Of a stretch of 64,000 nt of DNA, positions 53,977 through 63,814 are shown one piece after another (the stretch's first letter is position 1; each line of letters begins with the position of its first letter). The translations under genes and the position numbers were made by a program. Location of the stretch: the NCBI RefSeq assembly GCF_006385135.1, contig NZ_CP041025.1, positions 3,441,501 through 3,505,500 on the forward strand, given 5' to 3'. A model generated the notes under the pieces. It worked only from the letters and a program-made list of their open reading frames with translations. It was not told the DNA's origin and did no database searches. The DNA is from Paremcibacter congregatus (GTDB lineage: Bacteria > Pseudomonadota > Alphaproteobacteria > Sphingomonadales > Emcibacteraceae).

Positions 53977-55113
53977 TTAACCCAGAATGGACCGGGAAAT
54001 AATCACCCGCATGATTTCATTGGTGCCTTCGAGAATCTGATGCACCCGCACGTCGCGCAGGTAACGCTCGATGGGATAATCCTGGACATAGCCATAGCCG
54101 CCATGCAATTGCAGCGCCTCATTGACCACCTTGAAGCCGGTGTCCGTCGCCAGCCTTTTGGCCATCGCCGCAAAGGGCGTCGCATCCGGGGCCTTTTCGT
54201 CGACCTTCATCGCCGCCTTATGCAGCAGCAGGCGCGCGGCTTCCAGTTCCGTCGCCATATCGGCAATGCGGAATTGCAGGGCCTGAAAGGCGGCGAGCGG
54301 CTTGCCGAACTGTTTGCGATCGGCCATATAGGCCACCGTCAGGTCAAGGCAGGCCTGCGCCGCGCCGAGTGAACAGGCGCCGATATTCAGGCGTCCGCCG
54401 TCAAGACCCTTCATGGCGATCTTGAAGCCATCACCTTCCGCGCCGACCAAATTTTCCACCGGCACGCGACAGTCTTCAAAATTGACCACACAGGTGGGCT
54501 GACTGTGCCAGCCGAGTTTCTTTTCCTGCGCCCCAAAGCTCAAACCCGGCGCATCCTTGTCAATCACAAGACAGCTGATGCCTTTCGGGCCCGGCTCGCC
54601 GGTACGCAGCATGACCACGTAGACTTCCGACCGTCCGCCGCCGGAAATGAAAGCCTTCGCGCCATTGACCACATAGTGATCACCATCGCGCACCGCCTTG
54701 GTGCGCAGCGACGCCGCATCGGACCCAGCACCGGGCTCGGTCAGACAATAGCTGCCAAACCAGTCCATACAGGTCATCTTGGGGCAATATTTCTGCCGTA
54801 AAGTTTCGCTCCCGAAATGATCGATCATCCAGCTCGCCATATTATGGATCGACAGATAGGCCGCGGTCGAGGTGCAGCCTTTCGCCAGTTCCTCGAATAT
54901 CATCGCGGAATCGAGGCGGGACAGCTCCGAGCCGCCGACATCCTCACCAACATAAATGCCGGCGAGGCCCAACTCCGCCGCCTTGCGCAGGGCGTCTTCC
55001 GGGAAAATATGATCCCGATCCCAGACTTCCGCATGGGGTGCGAACTCTTTGCCGGCGAAATCGCGGGCCATATCCTGTATGGCCCGCTGTTCTTCAGTGA
55101 AGTGAAAGTCCAT
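53977..55113 (-). CDS. Acyl-CoA dehydrogenase, probable isobutyryl-CoA dehydrogenase
   Basis: 378 residues. FAD/substrate motifs [21 protein letters not shown] and [18 protein letters not shown], then [37 protein letters not shown] and EGTNEIM. The valine context (between mmsA and the HIBYL-CoA hydrolase gene) points to isobutyryl-CoA dehydrogenase. AGGAG eight bases before the ATG decides the start; a TTG six bases earlier is unlikely. Electrons go to ETF. Confidence 0.9.
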   Translation of the reverse strand: MDFHFTEEQRAIQDMARDFAGKEFAPHAEVWDRDHIFPEDALRKAAELGLAGIYVGEDVGGSELSRLDSAMIFEELAKGCTSTAAYLSIHNMASWMIDHFGSETLRQKYCPKMTCMDWFGSYCLTEPGAGSDAASLRTKAVRDGDHYVVNGAKAFISGGGRSEVYVVMLRTGEPGPKGISCLVIDKDAPGLSFGAQEKKLGWHSQPTCVVNFEDCRVPVENLVGAEGDGFKIAMKGLDGGRLNIGACSLGAAQACLDLTVAYMADRKQFGKPLAAFQALQFRIADMATELEAARLLLHKAAMKVDEKAPDATPFAAMAKRLATDTGFKVVNEALQLHGGYGYVQDYPIERYLRDVRVHQILEGTNEIMRVIISRSILG

Positions 55114-55144
55114 GATCAAAGCTCCTTGAGCGTTACCCTAGAGC

Positions 55145-56638
55145 CTATTTCAATGTCGGGATAGAGAAATCCGCGGCGATGGCATTTTCCGTCCAGCGCG
55201 AGGTCACGGTCTTCACTTTGGTATAGAAACGCACAGCTTCCATGCCAAACTGATTGTGATCGCCGAAGGCCGAGGCTTTCCAGCCGCCAAAGCTGTGGAA
55301 GGCCAGCGGCACCGGAATGGGCACGTTGATGCCGACCATACCGACTTCGACTTTATCGGCGTACGTCCGGGCTGCGGCACCGTTGCGGGTAAAGATCGAA
55401 GTACCATTTCCATAAGGGTGATCTGAGGCCAGCGCCAGTCCTTCGTCGAAGGTCTGAACCCGCATCAACTGCAGAACCGGACCGAAGATTTCTTCCTGAT
55501 AGGTGGTCATGTCCTTGGTCACTTTATCAAACAGGGAGCCGCCAAGGAAATAGCCATTTTCATTGCCCGGCAACGTGAAATCACGGCCATCCACCACCAG
55601 ATCGGCGCCTTCATCAACACCCATCTGGATGTAATTCATGACTTTTTCCCGGTGTTGAGCGGTGACCAGAGGCCCCATTTCCAGATTCTTTTCCAGGCTG
55701 GAGCCTATTTTCAGCGCCTTGACCCGCGGGGTCAGCAGCTCGACCAGCTTGTCCGCCACTTCGTCACCGACACAGACGCCAACGGAAATCGCCATACAGC
55801 GTTCACCGGCGGAACCGTAAGCCGCGCCCATCAGGGCGTTGGCCACGCCTTCCAGATCCGCATCCGGCAGGATCAGCATATGGTTCTTCGCCCCGCCCAT
55901 GGCCTGACAGCGTTTGCCGTTCCGGGTGGCGGTCTCGTAAACATACTGCGCGATCGGGGTGGAGCCGACAAAGCTTACTGCTTTGACGCGGCTGTCATTC
56001 AACAGGGTATCAACGGCCACTTTATCGCCGTTCACCACATTGAGCACACCGGCAGGACCGCCGGCTTCGAGGAACAATTCTGCGAGACGCATCGGGCAGC
56101 CCGGATCTTTTTCCGATGGCTTGAGAACCACAGTGTTGCCGGTGACAATCGCCATGCCCGCCATCCACAATGGGATCATCGCCGGGAAATTAAACGGGGT
56201 AATACCGGCAACCACACCAAGCGGCTTGCGCATGGAATAAATATCGATGCCGCCACCAACATTGTCAGAGAATTCACCCTTCTGCAAATGCGGGATACCG
56301 CAGGCGAATTCCGCCACTTCGATACCGCGTAGGACTGATCCCATGGCGTCTTCAATCACTTTACCATGTTCAAGTGAAACAAGCTCGGCCAGTTCCGGCT
56401 GATGCTTATACAGCAAAGCCGTGAATTTTGTCATGATGCGGGCGCGCTGCTGAACCGATGTCGCGGCCCAGGCCGGGAAAGCGGCTTCTGCGGCGGCGAT
56501 GGCATTTTCCACTTCGCCCTGGCTCGCCAGGGGCACCTGCGCGGAAACTTCGCCGGTGGACGGATTGTAAACATCGCCAAAGCGGCCACTGGTGCCGCCC
56601 ACATGTTCGCCATTAATCAAATGTGTATAATTTTTCAT
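55145..56638 (-). CDS. mmsA: Methylmalonate-semialdehyde dehydrogenase (CoA-acylating)
   Basis: 497 residues. N-terminal NYTHLINGEHVGG, ITPFNFPAMIPLWM, KPSEKDPGCPMRLAE (NAD site) and nucleophile Cys281 in GSAGERCMAISV. The ending GMVGINVPIPVPLAFHSFGGWK is characteristic of MmsA rather than other aldehyde dehydrogenases. It makes propionyl-CoA from methylmalonate semialdehyde. The ATG at 56638 has AAAGGA eight bases upstream; an ATG six bases earlier is possible. First gene of the valine operon and divergent from a LysR gene. Confidence 0.93.
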   Translation of the reverse strand: MKNYTHLINGEHVGGTSGRFGDVYNPSTGEVSAQVPLASQGEVENAIAAAEAAFPAWAATSVQQRARIMTKFTALLYKHQPELAELVSLEHGKVIEDAMGSVLRGIEVAEFACGIPHLQKGEFSDNVGGGIDIYSMRKPLGVVAGITPFNFPAMIPLWMAGMAIVTGNTVVLKPSEKDPGCPMRLAELFLEAGGPAGVLNVVNGDKVAVDTLLNDSRVKAVSFVGSTPIAQYVYETATRNGKRCQAMGGAKNHMLILPDADLEGVANALMGAAYGSAGERCMAISVGVCVGDEVADKLVELLTPRVKALKIGSSLEKNLEMGPLVTAQHREKVMNYIQMGVDEGADLVVDGRDFTLPGNENGYFLGGSLFDKVTKDMTTYQEEIFGPVLQLMRVQTFDEGLALASDHPYGNGTSIFTRNGAAARTYADKVEVGMVGINVPIPVPLAFHSFGGWKASAFGDHNQFGMEAVRFYTKVKTVTSRWTENAIAADFSIPTLK

Positions 56639-56761
56639 GCTCATCGTCCTTTATTTGAATGAAACTGCCCTATGATTTGTGGTTACTTTACTAGAGACAT
56701 ATTTGCATTTCTATGATAATTATATCACAAACAATCTGCATAAATACACAGAGAATGATCC

Positions 56762-57655
56762 ATGTATGACTGGAACGATTTGCCGTTTTTCCTTGAGCTG
56801 TCCCGCCGCGGCCGCCTGATCAGTGCGGCACGTAAACTGCATGTGGATCACACCACCGTCAGCCGCCGCATCGCCGCCCTGGAAAAGAACCTCAATGCCC
56901 GCCTGTTCGATAAATCGCCGCGCGGCTATCAGCTCACCGACGCCGGATTGCGCCTGCTGCCCTTCGCTGAACAGATGGAGGCTCAATCCAATCAGCTCTA
57001 TCAGGAAATCTCCGGCAAGGACGCCCGCCTGTCCGGCACAGTGCGTCTGTCGGCGCCGGAAGGCCTCAGCGCCCATATTATTGCTCATCACCTGGGGGCG
57101 TTCCGTGAACAGCATCCGGATATCGAACTTGAACTGATGGCCCAGTCCCGGCGTACCAGCCTGTCGAAACGCGAAGCCGATATCGCCATCACTCTCGCCC
57201 GTCCCGACGCCGGCCGGGTGATCGCCTGGAAGCTGTGCGATTATCGCCTGAAGCTTTACGCCACGCAAGACTATCTCGACCACCATCCACCGATCACCGG
57301 CACAGAGGACCTGAGCGCCCATGATTTCATCAGCTATATCGATGATCTGATTCAACTGCCCGAACTGCGGTTTCTCGACCTGGTAATCAAAGATCCCCAT
57401 GTGGTATTCCGCAGCACAAGCGTACTCGCGCAATATAACGCAGCCCTTGACGGCATCGGTCTGTCGGTTATTCATTGTTTTATGGCCAATCAGGAGCCGC
57501 GCCTGATCCCCATCCTGCCGGAGGAGATTTCCATCAACCGCGAATACTGGCTCGTGGTTCATGAAGATTTGCGTCAGGTGGCCCGGGTCGATGCCGTGTG
57601 CCGCTTTCTCACCCGACTCCTGAAAGATCAGCGGCAGAATATGATGGAGTCATAG
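56762..57655 (+). CDS. LysR-family transcriptional regulator
   Basis: 297 residues. The N-terminal winged helix-turn-helix (FLELSRRGRLISAARKLHVD, then TTVSRRIAALEKNLNARLFDKSPRGYQLTDAG) is clear, followed by the effector-binding domain from about residue 90. It starts 123 bases from the divergent mmsA start, so it is the likely regulator of the valine operon, as LysR genes usually control the adjacent divergent unit. The inducer is unknown. Confidence 0.9.
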   Translation: MYDWNDLPFFLELSRRGRLISAARKLHVDHTTVSRRIAALEKNLNARLFDKSPRGYQLTDAGLRLLPFAEQMEAQSNQLYQEISGKDARLSGTVRLSAPEGLSAHIIAHHLGAFREQHPDIELELMAQSRRTSLSKREADIAITLARPDAGRVIAWKLCDYRLKLYATQDYLDHHPPITGTEDLSAHDFISYIDDLIQLPELRFLDLVIKDPHVVFRSTSVLAQYNAALDGIGLSVIHCFMANQEPRLIPILPEEISINREYWLVVHEDLRQVARVDAVCRFLTRLLKDQRQNMMES

Positions 57656-57798
57656 AGATTAACATTTCCATTTGACACTAAATGATTAATCATATAACAA
57701 AGAAAAGACAAATAAATCGTGGCATTTTACGGTGTAAAACGCTATAGAATAACGGCCTGTATTGAGTAAATTTCTGTAATATTTTCACTGGACCCTGC

Positions 57799-58302
57799 AT
57801 GACGTCATCTGTTCAAACACCCCAAGACCTTTCCATTCAGGACCAGATGAAACAGGCCATGCGCCGTTTGGCCGCATCGGTTACCGTGATCACCAGCCGT
57901 GACCAAACCCGCCGCTACGCCATGACCGCCACGGCGGTGACCTCACTCAGTATGGATCCGCCGGCATTACTGGTCTGCGTCAACAACGAAAATGGCATTC
58001 ACAACGCCCTCGGCACCGGAAATGGTTATTGCGTCAATATTCTGTTTTCAGATCAGCAGGACATATCGGAAAACTGCGCCTGGCGCGAAAAAGGCGAGAA
58101 TAAATTCAACCTCGGCGACTGGCGCGACGGCCCGGAGGGACTGCCCTATCTCGCCAACGCCCAGGCCTCTATTTTCTGTGATACCGATGGTGCGCACGCC
58201 TATGGCAGCCACACCATATTTATCGGCAAAGTCAGTAAAGTGATCAGCCGCGAAGAAATCTCGCCGCTGATTTTTCTGGATGGAAATTATACCGGTTCCT
58301 GA
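57799..58302 (+). CDS. Flavin reductase family protein (HpaC-like)
   Basis: 167 residues of the flavin reductase-like split barrel: MRRLAASVTVITSRD, RYAMTATAVTSLSMDPPALLVCVN, GYCVNILFSDQQDISENCA, and YGSHTIFIGKVSKVI. It reduces free FMN or FAD with NAD(P)H for a two-component monooxygenase. No monooxygenase gene is beside it, so its partner is elsewhere. It converges on the aminopeptidase gene with a 13-base gap. Confidence 0.88.
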   Translation: MTSSVQTPQDLSIQDQMKQAMRRLAASVTVITSRDQTRRYAMTATAVTSLSMDPPALLVCVNNENGIHNALGTGNGYCVNILFSDQQDISENCAWREKGENKFNLGDWRDGPEGLPYLANAQASIFCDTDGAHAYGSHTIFIGKVSKVISREEISPLIFLDGNYTGS

Positions 58303-58315
58303 AGCCGTCCCCGAC

Positions 58316-60100
58316 CTACATCGCCATGATGGACTGGGTGGCGCGATGGAGCCAGGCCAGTTCCTTGCCCTCGAGAAATGGGGCAATCTTTTCCCGCACC
58401 TGGGCATGATAAATATTCAACCAGGTAATTTCCGTACTGGTCATCATATGAGCATTGATCAAACGGGTATCGATCGGCACGAAAGTCAGGGTTTCGAAGA
58501 TATTCATCGAGCGCTCTTCATCCTCAAAATGACTGGGCTGCACCGCCATCAGGTTCTCGATGCGAATGCCATATTCTCCCGGCTTGTAAAAACCCGGCTC
58601 ATTGGACAAGACCATCCCCGGTTCCAGCGCCACTTCAAAGCCCCGTTGGGAAATTGATTGCGGACCTTCATGCACACCGAGATAACAGCCCACACCGTGA
58701 CCTGTACCATGATCATAATCAAGCCCGACATCCCATAACGACCGGCGCGCCAGCGTATCCAGATGCGCCCCGCTGCGTCCCACCGGAAAGCGCGCCCGCG
58801 CCACAGAGATATGGCCCTTCAGCACCCGGGTGAAACGATCGCGCTGCTCTTCTGTACTCTGGCCGATGGCAATCGTCCGGGTTACATCCGTGGTGCCATC
58901 AAGATATTGACCGCCAGAATCCACCAGATACAGCATATCGCCACCAATGGGACGATTTGTCTGTTCACTCGCCCGGTAATGAATAATCGCCCCATGAGCC
59001 CCAGCGCCGGAAATCGTGTCAAAGCTCGGTCCCTGATAAAAGCTCTGCGCCCGCCGAAAATCTTCCAGCTTTTCCGCTGCCGACAATTCCGTGACTTCTT
59101 CTGTCGCCACGGCCTGCCCCAACCAGCACAAAAATTTACACAGTGCCACCCCGTCCCGGATATGGGCCTGACGCATACCCGCCAGTTCGACATCATTCTT
59201 GCAGGCCTTCAGCCGTTGGCAGGGATCGTCGCCTTCCTGAATGTCGGCGCCGCCCTGATGCAACAGGTCCAATATGGCCGCATGACTTTTCCGGGGGTCC
59301 ACCAGAATTTTGACCCCGCCCGCACCCAGCTTACGCACTGCTTCTGTGAACTGGTCATAAGGTTTGATTGTCACCTTGGGCCCCAGAAAATCACGCACAT
59401 CGTCTGAAACCTGCCCGGGATCGACAAAAAACATCGCCCGACCGGATTTCTGCAGAATAACATAGCTCAGAATCAAAGGGCTATTGGCCACATCGTTGCC
59501 GCGCAGGTTGAGCAGCCACGCAATGCTGTCCAGACTGGAAATAACCAGCGCCTCAACACCATCCGCCTGCAACTGGGCCGCGATCCGGGCCCTTTTATCC
59601 TGCGACTCTTCGCCGGAAAATTCGATCTTGTGCGGCTTTACCGGATGCAGGTCGGGCGCAGGACGGTCATCCCATACGGCATCAAGAGGATTCATCTCCA
59701 GCGGCAGAAGTTCAATTTTTCGGGTCGCCAGATGGCGTTTCATCTGCTCTATAAAACCCTGCGTGTGCAGCCACGGATCATATCCGACCCGGTCGCCCTG
59801 CTTCAAAGTCGAAAGAAACCAGTCTTCCACCTTATCTTCATGCAAGCTCAGAATTTCATAATGCTTAAGATCAAGCTGGGTACGGGCCTGTAAGGTATAC
59901 CGGCCATCAACATAAAGCGCCGCCCGGGCCAACGTCACGACGCCAAGACCGGCAGACCCTGTAAAATCCGTCAACCATTCGAGTCTATTCGCCCGCGCCG
60001 GCGTATATTCGCATTGATGCTCATCTTCGTGGGGAACAAGAAACCCCTGCAATTCCGCCTTCCGCAATTGCTGTCTTAACGCCAACAGTCGATTATACAT
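58316..60100 (-). CDS. Aminopeptidase P family (Xaa-Pro) metallopeptidase
   Basis: 594 residues with two creatinase-like N-terminal domains and a C-terminal pita-bread domain, as in eukaryotic-type aminopeptidase P (M24B). Metal ligands are visible: YLVDSGGQYLDGTTDVTRT (two Asp), TGHGVGCYLGVHEGPQ (His), NEPGFYKPGEYGIRIENL (Glu, Glu). It removes an N-terminal residue before proline, cytoplasmic since no signal peptide is seen. It complements the secreted S9 peptidase in handling proline peptides. Confidence 0.92.
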   Translation of the reverse strand: MYNRLLALRQQLRKAELQGFLVPHEDEHQCEYTPARANRLEWLTDFTGSAGLGVVTLARAALYVDGRYTLQARTQLDLKHYEILSLHEDKVEDWFLSTLKQGDRVGYDPWLHTQGFIEQMKRHLATRKIELLPLEMNPLDAVWDDRPAPDLHPVKPHKIEFSGEESQDKRARIAAQLQADGVEALVISSLDSIAWLLNLRGNDVANSPLILSYVILQKSGRAMFFVDPGQVSDDVRDFLGPKVTIKPYDQFTEAVRKLGAGGVKILVDPRKSHAAILDLLHQGGADIQEGDDPCQRLKACKNDVELAGMRQAHIRDGVALCKFLCWLGQAVATEEVTELSAAEKLEDFRRAQSFYQGPSFDTISGAGAHGAIIHYRASEQTNRPIGGDMLYLVDSGGQYLDGTTDVTRTIAIGQSTEEQRDRFTRVLKGHISVARARFPVGRSGAHLDTLARRSLWDVGLDYDHGTGHGVGCYLGVHEGPQSISQRGFEVALEPGMVLSNEPGFYKPGEYGIRIENLMAVQPSHFEDEERSMNIFETLTFVPIDTRLINAHMMTSTEITWLNIYHAQVREKIAPFLEGKELAWLHRATQSIMAM

Positions 60101-60124
60101 AATGCCCCACTTTTGAGTATGTTT

Positions 60125-61429
60125 CTAATCTGCGCTATTAAGCACTTTATCGATGGCCTGTGTCAATGCCGCAAGCTCATGACTTTCAATGGTAAAAGAC
60201 GGGGTTAGATAGATCACATCTCCCAGGGGCCGGATCCATACGCCTTCCCGCGCGAATCTAGCCCGCATCGCTGCCGGATCCTTGATTTCCTTCATCTGAA
60301 TGACCCCGACTGCGCCCTTGACCCGAACATCCACCACCCCGGGTAATTCACGGAATTGTTCCAGCGACTGATTCAAATGTCCTTCAATGCGTTTGACCTG
60401 CTCCAGAACCGGTTCGTCACGAAAAATATCCAATGAGGCATTCGCCGCCGCACAGGCCAATGGATTGGCCATATAGGTCGGGCCATGCATAAAGGCCATG
60501 TCCGGGTCATCCGACAGGAATGCGCCATAGACCTTATCGGTCGCCACCGTCGCCGCCATGGCGACGGTTCCCGCGGTCAGTGCCTTGCCCAGACAGATAA
60601 TATCCGGCGTAATCCCGGCCTGTTCACAGGCGAACATCGTGCCTGTACGGCCAAAACCCGTGAAAATCTCGTCGAGAATCAACAAGACATCATGGCGGGC
60701 GCAGCTTGCCGAAATTTCCGCCAGAATATCGGCGCCGTGAAATTTCATGCCGCCCGCTCCCTGGATCAAAGGCTCCATCACCACACCGGCAATGTCGTCC
60801 TTATGGGCCGCGAGAAAGGCATCAAATTCCGCCATCTCTGTCGGCGTTTCCGGCAAGGGCCGCAGGAACTGTTGCTGCAGGAAACCGCTGAAGGCCTTAT
60901 GCATGCCGCCTTCATTTTCCAGATCACCGCCGGAATTGCTCACGGACATGGCCGCCGTGGTATCCCCATGATAACCGGATTGGAAACAGACAAAACGCTG
61001 ATGCCCGGTTTCCCCCTTGTTCATCCAATATTGAACCGCCATTTTCAGGGCGATTTCCACCGATACCGATCCGCTTTCCGAAAAGAAAACGTGATTAAGG
61101 TCCCCCGGCAAAAGATCCGCCAGGCGGCGGGCCAACGTCGCGGCCCCCTCATGCAACAAGCCCCCGAGCATGACATGAGACATGTTTTTCACCTGGGCGA
61201 TCATCTGTTCCTGCATGCGGGGATTATTATAGCCATGACAGGCCGTCCACCAGGACGCTACCCCGTCAATCAGCTTCGTACCGTCAGCAAGTTCCAGCGT
61301 CACCCCTTCGGTGCCGACCACCGGAAGCGCGTCCTCAGCAGTCTGCATCTGGGTATAAGGCAGCCATACATTGCCATAGCCTTCCCGGAACCAGTCAGGT
61401 AAATCTTTTACAGAGGGAGACGTCATCAT
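60125..61429 (-). CDS. bioA: Adenosylmethionine-8-amino-7-oxononanoate aminotransferase
   Basis: 434 residues, class III PLP aminotransferase. WLPYTQMQTAEDALPVVGTEG at the N-terminus, GVASWWTACHGYNNPRM, SGSVSVEIALKMAVQYW, YHGDTTAAMSVS, and the PLP Lys282 in ICLGKALTAGT. It makes 7,8-diaminononanoate in biotin synthesis. AGAAGG lies a few bases before the ATG, twelve bases after the bioB stop, so bioB and bioA form one operon. Confidence 0.95.
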   Translation of the reverse strand: MMTSPSVKDLPDWFREGYGNVWLPYTQMQTAEDALPVVGTEGVTLELADGTKLIDGVASWWTACHGYNNPRMQEQMIAQVKNMSHVMLGGLLHEGAATLARRLADLLPGDLNHVFFSESGSVSVEIALKMAVQYWMNKGETGHQRFVCFQSGYHGDTTAAMSVSNSGGDLENEGGMHKAFSGFLQQQFLRPLPETPTEMAEFDAFLAAHKDDIAGVVMEPLIQGAGGMKFHGADILAEISASCARHDVLLILDEIFTGFGRTGTMFACEQAGITPDIICLGKALTAGTVAMAATVATDKVYGAFLSDDPDMAFMHGPTYMANPLACAAANASLDIFRDEPVLEQVKRIEGHLNQSLEQFRELPGVVDVRVKGAVGVIQMKEIKDPAAMRARFAREGVWIRPLGDVIYLTPSFTIESHELAALTQAIDKVLNSAD

Positions 61430-61441
61430 TGACCTTCTGGG

Positions 61442-62464
61442 TTATTGGCCTTCTGGCGTGATACCAAGGCGGGCGAACAGTTCCAGATCTGTATTCTGCA
61501 ACGGATTGGACGTGGTCAGCAGTTTTTCCCCATAAAAAATACTGTTGGCACCGGCCATAAAGCACATGGCCTGCATTTCATCACTCATCGCTTCGCGTCC
61601 GGCGGACAGACGCACATAAGACGCTGGCATCAAAAGGCGCGCCACAGCAATGGTGCGAATAAAATCGAACGGGTCCATCTGGCCCTCACCATAAAGCGGG
61701 GTGCCTTCGACCTGGACCAGCATATTGATCGGCACACTGCCCGGATGGGTCGGCAGATTGGCCAGGGTCTGCAACATGCCCGCCCGGTCTTCCTTCGTCT
61801 CGCCCATGCCGACGATGCCGCCGCTGCAGACATTAATGCCGGCGCCGCGAACATTTTCCAGCGTATTGAGGCGGTCCTCATAGGTGCGGGTGGTGATGAT
61901 CTCTTTATAATATTCAGGTGAGCTGTCGACATTATGGTTATAATAATCAAGTCCGGCTTTCTTCAGGGCCGCCGCCTGATCCGCGTCCAGCATGCCCAAT
62001 GTCATGCAGGATTCGAGACCCAGATCCTTGACCCCCTTGATCATGTCGGTGACCGCCGCCATATCGCGGCCTTTCGGGCTGCGCCAGGCCGCGCCCATGC
62101 AATAACGGGTGGCGCCATTGGCCTTGGCGTTGCGCGCCCCTTCGAGCACTTTTTCCACCGCCATCAGGCGTTCCGCGTCCACATCGGTCTGATAACGCGA
62201 CGATTGCGGGCAATATTTACAATCTTCCGGGCAACCGCCGGTCTTGATGCTGCAAAGCTGCGACAACTGAATCCGGTTCGGATCGAAATATTCCCGGTGC
62301 ACGGTTTGCGCCTGAAACAACAGATCCATCAAGGGCAGGTCGAAAAAGGCCAGGATTTCACGCTTGGTCCAGTTATGACGAAAACCATCCGCATAAGGGG
62401 TCTGCGGCTCGGCGGCGACAGCCGTTTTCTCAGAGTCAACAGCCGAAACATTTAACGAGGACAT
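61442..62464 (-). CDS. bioB: Biotin synthase
   Basis: 340 residues. Radical-SAM cysteines 78, 82 and 85 in CPEDCKYC. Further motifs are [40 protein letters not shown] and [12 protein letters not shown]. The N-terminal 15 residues are extra and variable. It inserts sulfur into dethiobiotin. First gene of bioBA and divergent from bioFD. Confidence 0.96.
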   Translation of the reverse strand: MSSLNVSAVDSEKTAVAAEPQTPYADGFRHNWTKREILAFFDLPLMDLLFQAQTVHREYFDPNRIQLSQLCSIKTGGCPEDCKYCPQSSRYQTDVDAERLMAVEKVLEGARNAKANGATRYCMGAAWRSPKGRDMAAVTDMIKGVKDLGLESCMTLGMLDADQAAALKKAGLDYYNHNVDSSPEYYKEIITTRTYEDRLNTLENVRGAGINVCSGGIVGMGETKEDRAGMLQTLANLPTHPGSVPINMLVQVEGTPLYGEGQMDPFDFIRTIAVARLLMPASYVRLSAGREAMSDEMQAMCFMAGANSIFYGEKLLTTSNPLQNTDLELFARLGITPEGQ

Positions 62465-62643
62465 GAGCGCTCCACTTCACTGAAAATAATCAAATTCTGC
62501 CGCACCTTTCCTCAAGGTTACCGAAGAGTCAAGTTTTTTGCTCTTTGATTGACAGATACGATACTATAGCATTATGCATAAGCCGGAACCAAGCGAAGCT
62601 TTTCGCCGCCTCGACAGGGCCGCGATATCATCAGGATGCCATC
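62465..62643. promoter_or_regulatory. Divergent promoter region between bioBA and bioFD
   Basis: 179 bases between bioB and bioF. TTGACA (62549-62554) followed by CATTAT/ATTATG near 62570 is a weak promoter candidate towards bioF. I see no clear BirA or BioR palindrome. Confidence 0.4.
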
Positions 62644-63795
62644 ATGAAATCACTCGACATCTTTGCGGCAGATAAACTCGCCCCTTTGGTCGAACAGGGC
62701 CTGAAACGTGAAATCACCGTGACGGATCGTTGGGCGGCGGGACAGGCCAGACGCGCGGGACGACCCCTGCTGTCCTTTTGCTGCAATGACTATCTTGATT
62801 TCACCCATCACCCCAAAGTCAAACAGGCCGCCAAGGATGCTATTGACCGCTACGGCGCCGGCGCCGGCGCCTCACGCCTGATCACCGGCAATCATCCCCT
62901 GATCGCCGAACTGGAAAGAAGACTGGCCGCGCTGAAGGGTACGGAAGACGCCTGCCTGTTCAGTTCCGGATATCTCGCCAACATCGGCATTATCCCGACA
63001 CTGGTGAGTAAGGATGATGTGATTTTCCTCGATGAACTCAGTCACGCCTGTCTGCGGGCCGGCAGTAGCCTCGCCGCCAGTACAACCTACACGTTTCGTC
63101 ACAATGATTTGAATCATTTACAAGAATTAATTTTTAAGAATCGGAAAAACCACCCCCGGGCCCTGATCGTTACCGACGGTGTTTTCAGCATGGATGGTGA
63201 TCTGGCCCCGCTGGATCAGCTGGCCCAGTTGGCGCGGGAAACCGATTGCTGGCTAATGACTGATGACGCTCACGGCATCGGGGTGATCGGCGCCGGTCGC
63301 GGCAGCCGCCATGCCTTTGATCCACCGCCCGCCATCCCGCTGCAGATGGGCACCCTGTCCAAAGGCATCGGCAGTTTCGGAGGCTATCTCTGCGCCAGCA
63401 AACCGGTGATCGACCTGATGAAAACACGGGCCCGCAGTCTGATTTACACCACCGCCTTGCCCCCGGCCAGCGTCGCAGCGGCCCTTGCCGCGCTTGATAT
63501 CATCGAAACCGATCCCGTCTATTGCCAGCGCCCCTTGCAGAACGCCAAACATTTTACAGACAGCCTTGGCCTGCCAGCCCCCGAAAGCCCGATCGTACCG
63601 ATCATCATCGGCCCGACCGACAAAACCATGCGGCATGCAAAATCGCTCGAAGAGAACGGATTCCTCGTCACCGGCATCCGGCCCCCAACGGTTTCTGTTG
63701 GTACCGCACGCCTGCGGTTCACCTTCTCTGCCGCTCACAAAGAGAGAGAAATCAACGCTTTAACTGACAGCATTCGCAGACTCGGTATAGTTTAG
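62644..63795 (+). CDS. bioF: 8-amino-7-oxononanoate synthase
   Basis: 383 residues, alpha-oxoamine synthase. SFCCNDYLDFTHHPKVK, YGAGAGASRLITGNHPLIAELE, VTDGVFSMDGDLAPL, DDAHGIGVIG, and PLP Lys240 in TLSKGIGSFGGY. It joins pimeloyl-thioester with alanine. The ATG at 62644 has AGGAT eight bases upstream; the longer frame encodes an unlikely leader. It is followed 19 bases later by bioD. Confidence 0.95.
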   Translation: MKSLDIFAADKLAPLVEQGLKREITVTDRWAAGQARRAGRPLLSFCCNDYLDFTHHPKVKQAAKDAIDRYGAGAGASRLITGNHPLIAELERRLAALKGTEDACLFSSGYLANIGIIPTLVSKDDVIFLDELSHACLRAGSSLAASTTYTFRHNDLNHLQELIFKNRKNHPRALIVTDGVFSMDGDLAPLDQLAQLARETDCWLMTDDAHGIGVIGAGRGSRHAFDPPPAIPLQMGTLSKGIGSFGGYLCASKPVIDLMKTRARSLIYTTALPPASVAAALAALDIIETDPVYCQRPLQNAKHFTDSLGLPAPESPIVPIIIGPTDKTMRHAKSLEENGFLVTGIRPPTVSVGTARLRFTFSAAHKEREINALTDSIRRLGIV

Positions 63796-63814
63796 TTTCT
63801 TCAGGAAATCACAT

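Noticed and set aside
62465-62643. BioR/BirA operator
   Set aside because: No palindrome of the TTATCTATAA type was found in the bio gap.
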